A stretch of 6,103 bases of DNA. Source: Candidatus Auribacterota bacterium (GTDB lineage: Bacteria; Auribacterota; Tritonobacteria; UBA1439). The notes beneath the pieces are model-generated. The model made no database searches. It saw only the letters and a list, made by a program, of their open reading frames with translations, and was not told the DNA's origin. Both the position numbers and the translations under genes were made by a program. Shown here in pieces: positions 5,032-6,103 of this stretch (its first letter is position 1; every line of letters begins with the position of its first letter). The DNA lies in assembly GCA_026391995.1 (NCBI GenBank), contig JAPLCY010000334.1, positions 1-6,103 of the forward strand, in the 5' to 3' direction.

Positions 5032-6103
5032 ATGAAATGGTTCTGCAGGGTCGTGTTGTGCGGTGTCTGTTTCCTCTATTCCGCCCTGTGTACCGGCGCC
5101 GAGCATCGGGAAGGAGATGACCCTCTTGATATCTACTGCATCAATGTGGGCCTCTCCAGCGGCTGCGGGTTCCTTCGCCAGGGCGACTCCACCCTCGTCG
5201 TCTCCCCCTCCGGGAAGACCATGCTCATCGACGGCGGGCGGGGCGGTTCATGCGGCGCGCAGGCGGTGATCGATACCCTGCAGCGCGTCATCCCCTCCGG
5301 CGGCATGGATTACATGGTCGCCACCCACTGGGACGTCGACCACTACGAGGGTCTCAGCACCGTGGCGACCTACAACGGGGGACAGTACCTGCCGGCAACA
5401 ATCTTCGATCCCGGGGACATGGGGGACGACCCGGGGCCCACGTACAAAAAGGTCTTCATCAATCGGCGAGAGACCCCCACCGTGGACCGGGTCATCGATC
5501 TCGGCGGAGGAGTGACCGCGACGGTCGTCACCGTCAACGGGTGTATCCTCGGGGGCACGTGCATCGACCCCGGCACGGATCCCAACAATCACTGCATCGG
5601 CCTGCTCATACGGTGGGGGGGATTCGACTATATCACCTGCGGCGACCTCCCCTCGGAGTGGGAGGATCCCCTCGGCGCCGCGCTGGTCTCGGTCAATCGC
5701 CACGTTGACGTGCTCCACGTCAGCCACCACGGAGCCAACACCTCTACATCGAATGCGTACCTCTATAAGATTCAGCCGGAGTTCGGCGTAATCTCGTTCG
5801 GTTTTGGCAATAATAACGGCCACCCGACACAAAAGGTTATCAACCACCTCAACGCGCTCACCGATGCCGGTGGGCCCTACACACCATCGTACCCGCCCGT
5901 CACCACCATCTACTTCACCGAGAGGTCCGAGTACGGGCAAGCAGCCAACACCCAGATACTCCAGCCCAATCCGGATTTGGGCGGAAGTATCCATATCAAT
6001 ATTCAGGGAGATGGATGCCAGTACCGCTTTGTGAACGAGGGCCCCAACACGAACAGCTTCAATAACGGCCCCTATCCCTCGGATGAAGGCGAACCCTGCC
6101 TGC
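5032..6103 (+). CDS. Secreted ComEC-like metallo-beta-lactamase-fold hydrolase (3' end outside window)
   Basis: The frame is open from ATG 5032 to the right edge, giving 357 residues. Residues 1-23 look like a Sec signal peptide, with likely cleavage after CTGA; there is no proper lipobox. The MBL fold of the ComEC/Rec2 hydrolase type follows. It shows INVGLSSGCGFLRQGDST (37-54, the usual VGQGDS block with an insert), MLIDGG (64-69), THWDVDH (98-104; His99, Asp101, Asp103, His104), GDLPSE (204-209; Asp205), LHVSHHGANTSTS (228-240) and GHPTQKVI (263-270). HxDxDH instead of HxHxDH is normal for this branch. Such domains bind two metal ions; in ComEC a related domain is proposed to degrade the non-transforming DNA strand, but here the domain stands alone, without the competence channel. 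The substrate is unknown: nucleic acid or a phosphodiester is possible. After the core, about residue 325 on, comes an Asn/Gly/Pro-rich stretch that may be a linker to another domain beyond the window. GAGG at 5019-5022 lies 9 nt before the start. Confidence 0.88.
   Translation, partial: MKWFCRVVLCGVCFLYSALCTGAEHREGDDPLDIYCINVGLSSGCGFLRQGDSTLVVSPSGKTMLIDGGRGGSCGAQAVIDTLQRVIPSGGMDYMVATHWDVDHYEGLSTVATYNGGQYLPATIFDPGDMGDDPGPTYKKVFINRRETPTVDRVIDLGGGVTATVVTVNGCILGGTCIDPGTDPNNHCIGLLIRWGGFDYITCGDLPSEWEDPLGAALVSVNRHVDVLHVSHHGANTSTSNAYLYKIQPEFGVISFGFGNNNGHPTQKVINHLNALTDAGGPYTPSYPPVTTIYFTERSEYGQAANTQILQPNPDLGGSIHINIQGDGCQYRFVNEGPNTNSFNNGPYPSDEGEPCL

Noticed and set aside
5248..5994. Open minus-strand frame of 248 codons opposite the MBL gene
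   Set aside because: The plus strand encodes the MBL motifs in order. The antisense frame is Val/Asp/Gly-biased with no recognisable domain.

Overview
The window is GC-rich, gene-dense bacterial DNA with eight protein genes in two divergent blocks. No rRNA, tRNA, CRISPR array, insertion sequence or integrase was seen. The gene content suggests an anaerobic or microaerobic bacterium: a 2-hydroxyacyl-CoA-dehydratase-type activase, LarE of nickel-pincer cofactor synthesis, a small four-cysteine protein and an FmdB-type zinc ribbon. The exported proteins on the right look like those of uncultivated, environmentally derived lineages. I cannot place the organism more exactly.

Minus-strand block, in transcription order (right to left): an FmdB-family zinc-ribbon protein (3965-3732), a HIT-family nucleotide phosphohydrolase/phosphorylase (3713-3237), a 57-residue four-cysteine protein (3148-2975), an HNH endonuclease-family protein (2809-2183), LarE (2139-1309), and a tandem BcrAD/BadFG ATPase whose 3' part leaves the window (1253 to beyond 1). 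Gaps are 18 to 165 bp. The first two genes form a tight pair. Promoter-like sequences and hairpins before the four-cysteine gene and before the HNH gene suggest the block may be split into more than one transcript. A perfect extended -10 (TGCTATAAT) lies in front of the fmdB-like gene.

The divergent control region (about 3966-4205) is AT-rich in its right half. It holds three palindromes and a plausible sigma70-type promoter (4110-4139) for the plus-strand block. One interrupted dyad (4068-4113) overlaps the -35 box and looks like an operator.

Plus-strand block: an unrecognised 261-residue protein with an N-terminal membrane segment (4206-4991), then a secreted ComEC-like metallo-beta-lactamase-fold hydrolase (5032 to beyond 6103). 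They are 40 bp apart and probably cotranscribed, and both should act outside the cytoplasm.

The two points of most interest are the extracytoplasmic pair, an orphan anchored protein followed by a secreted MBL hydrolase, and the run LarE - activase. In that run LarE has the three-cysteine pattern, and the first ATPase domain has a changed phosphate-2 motif. No complete new system is demonstrated. Both block ends are cut by the window, and the flanking sequence would be needed.
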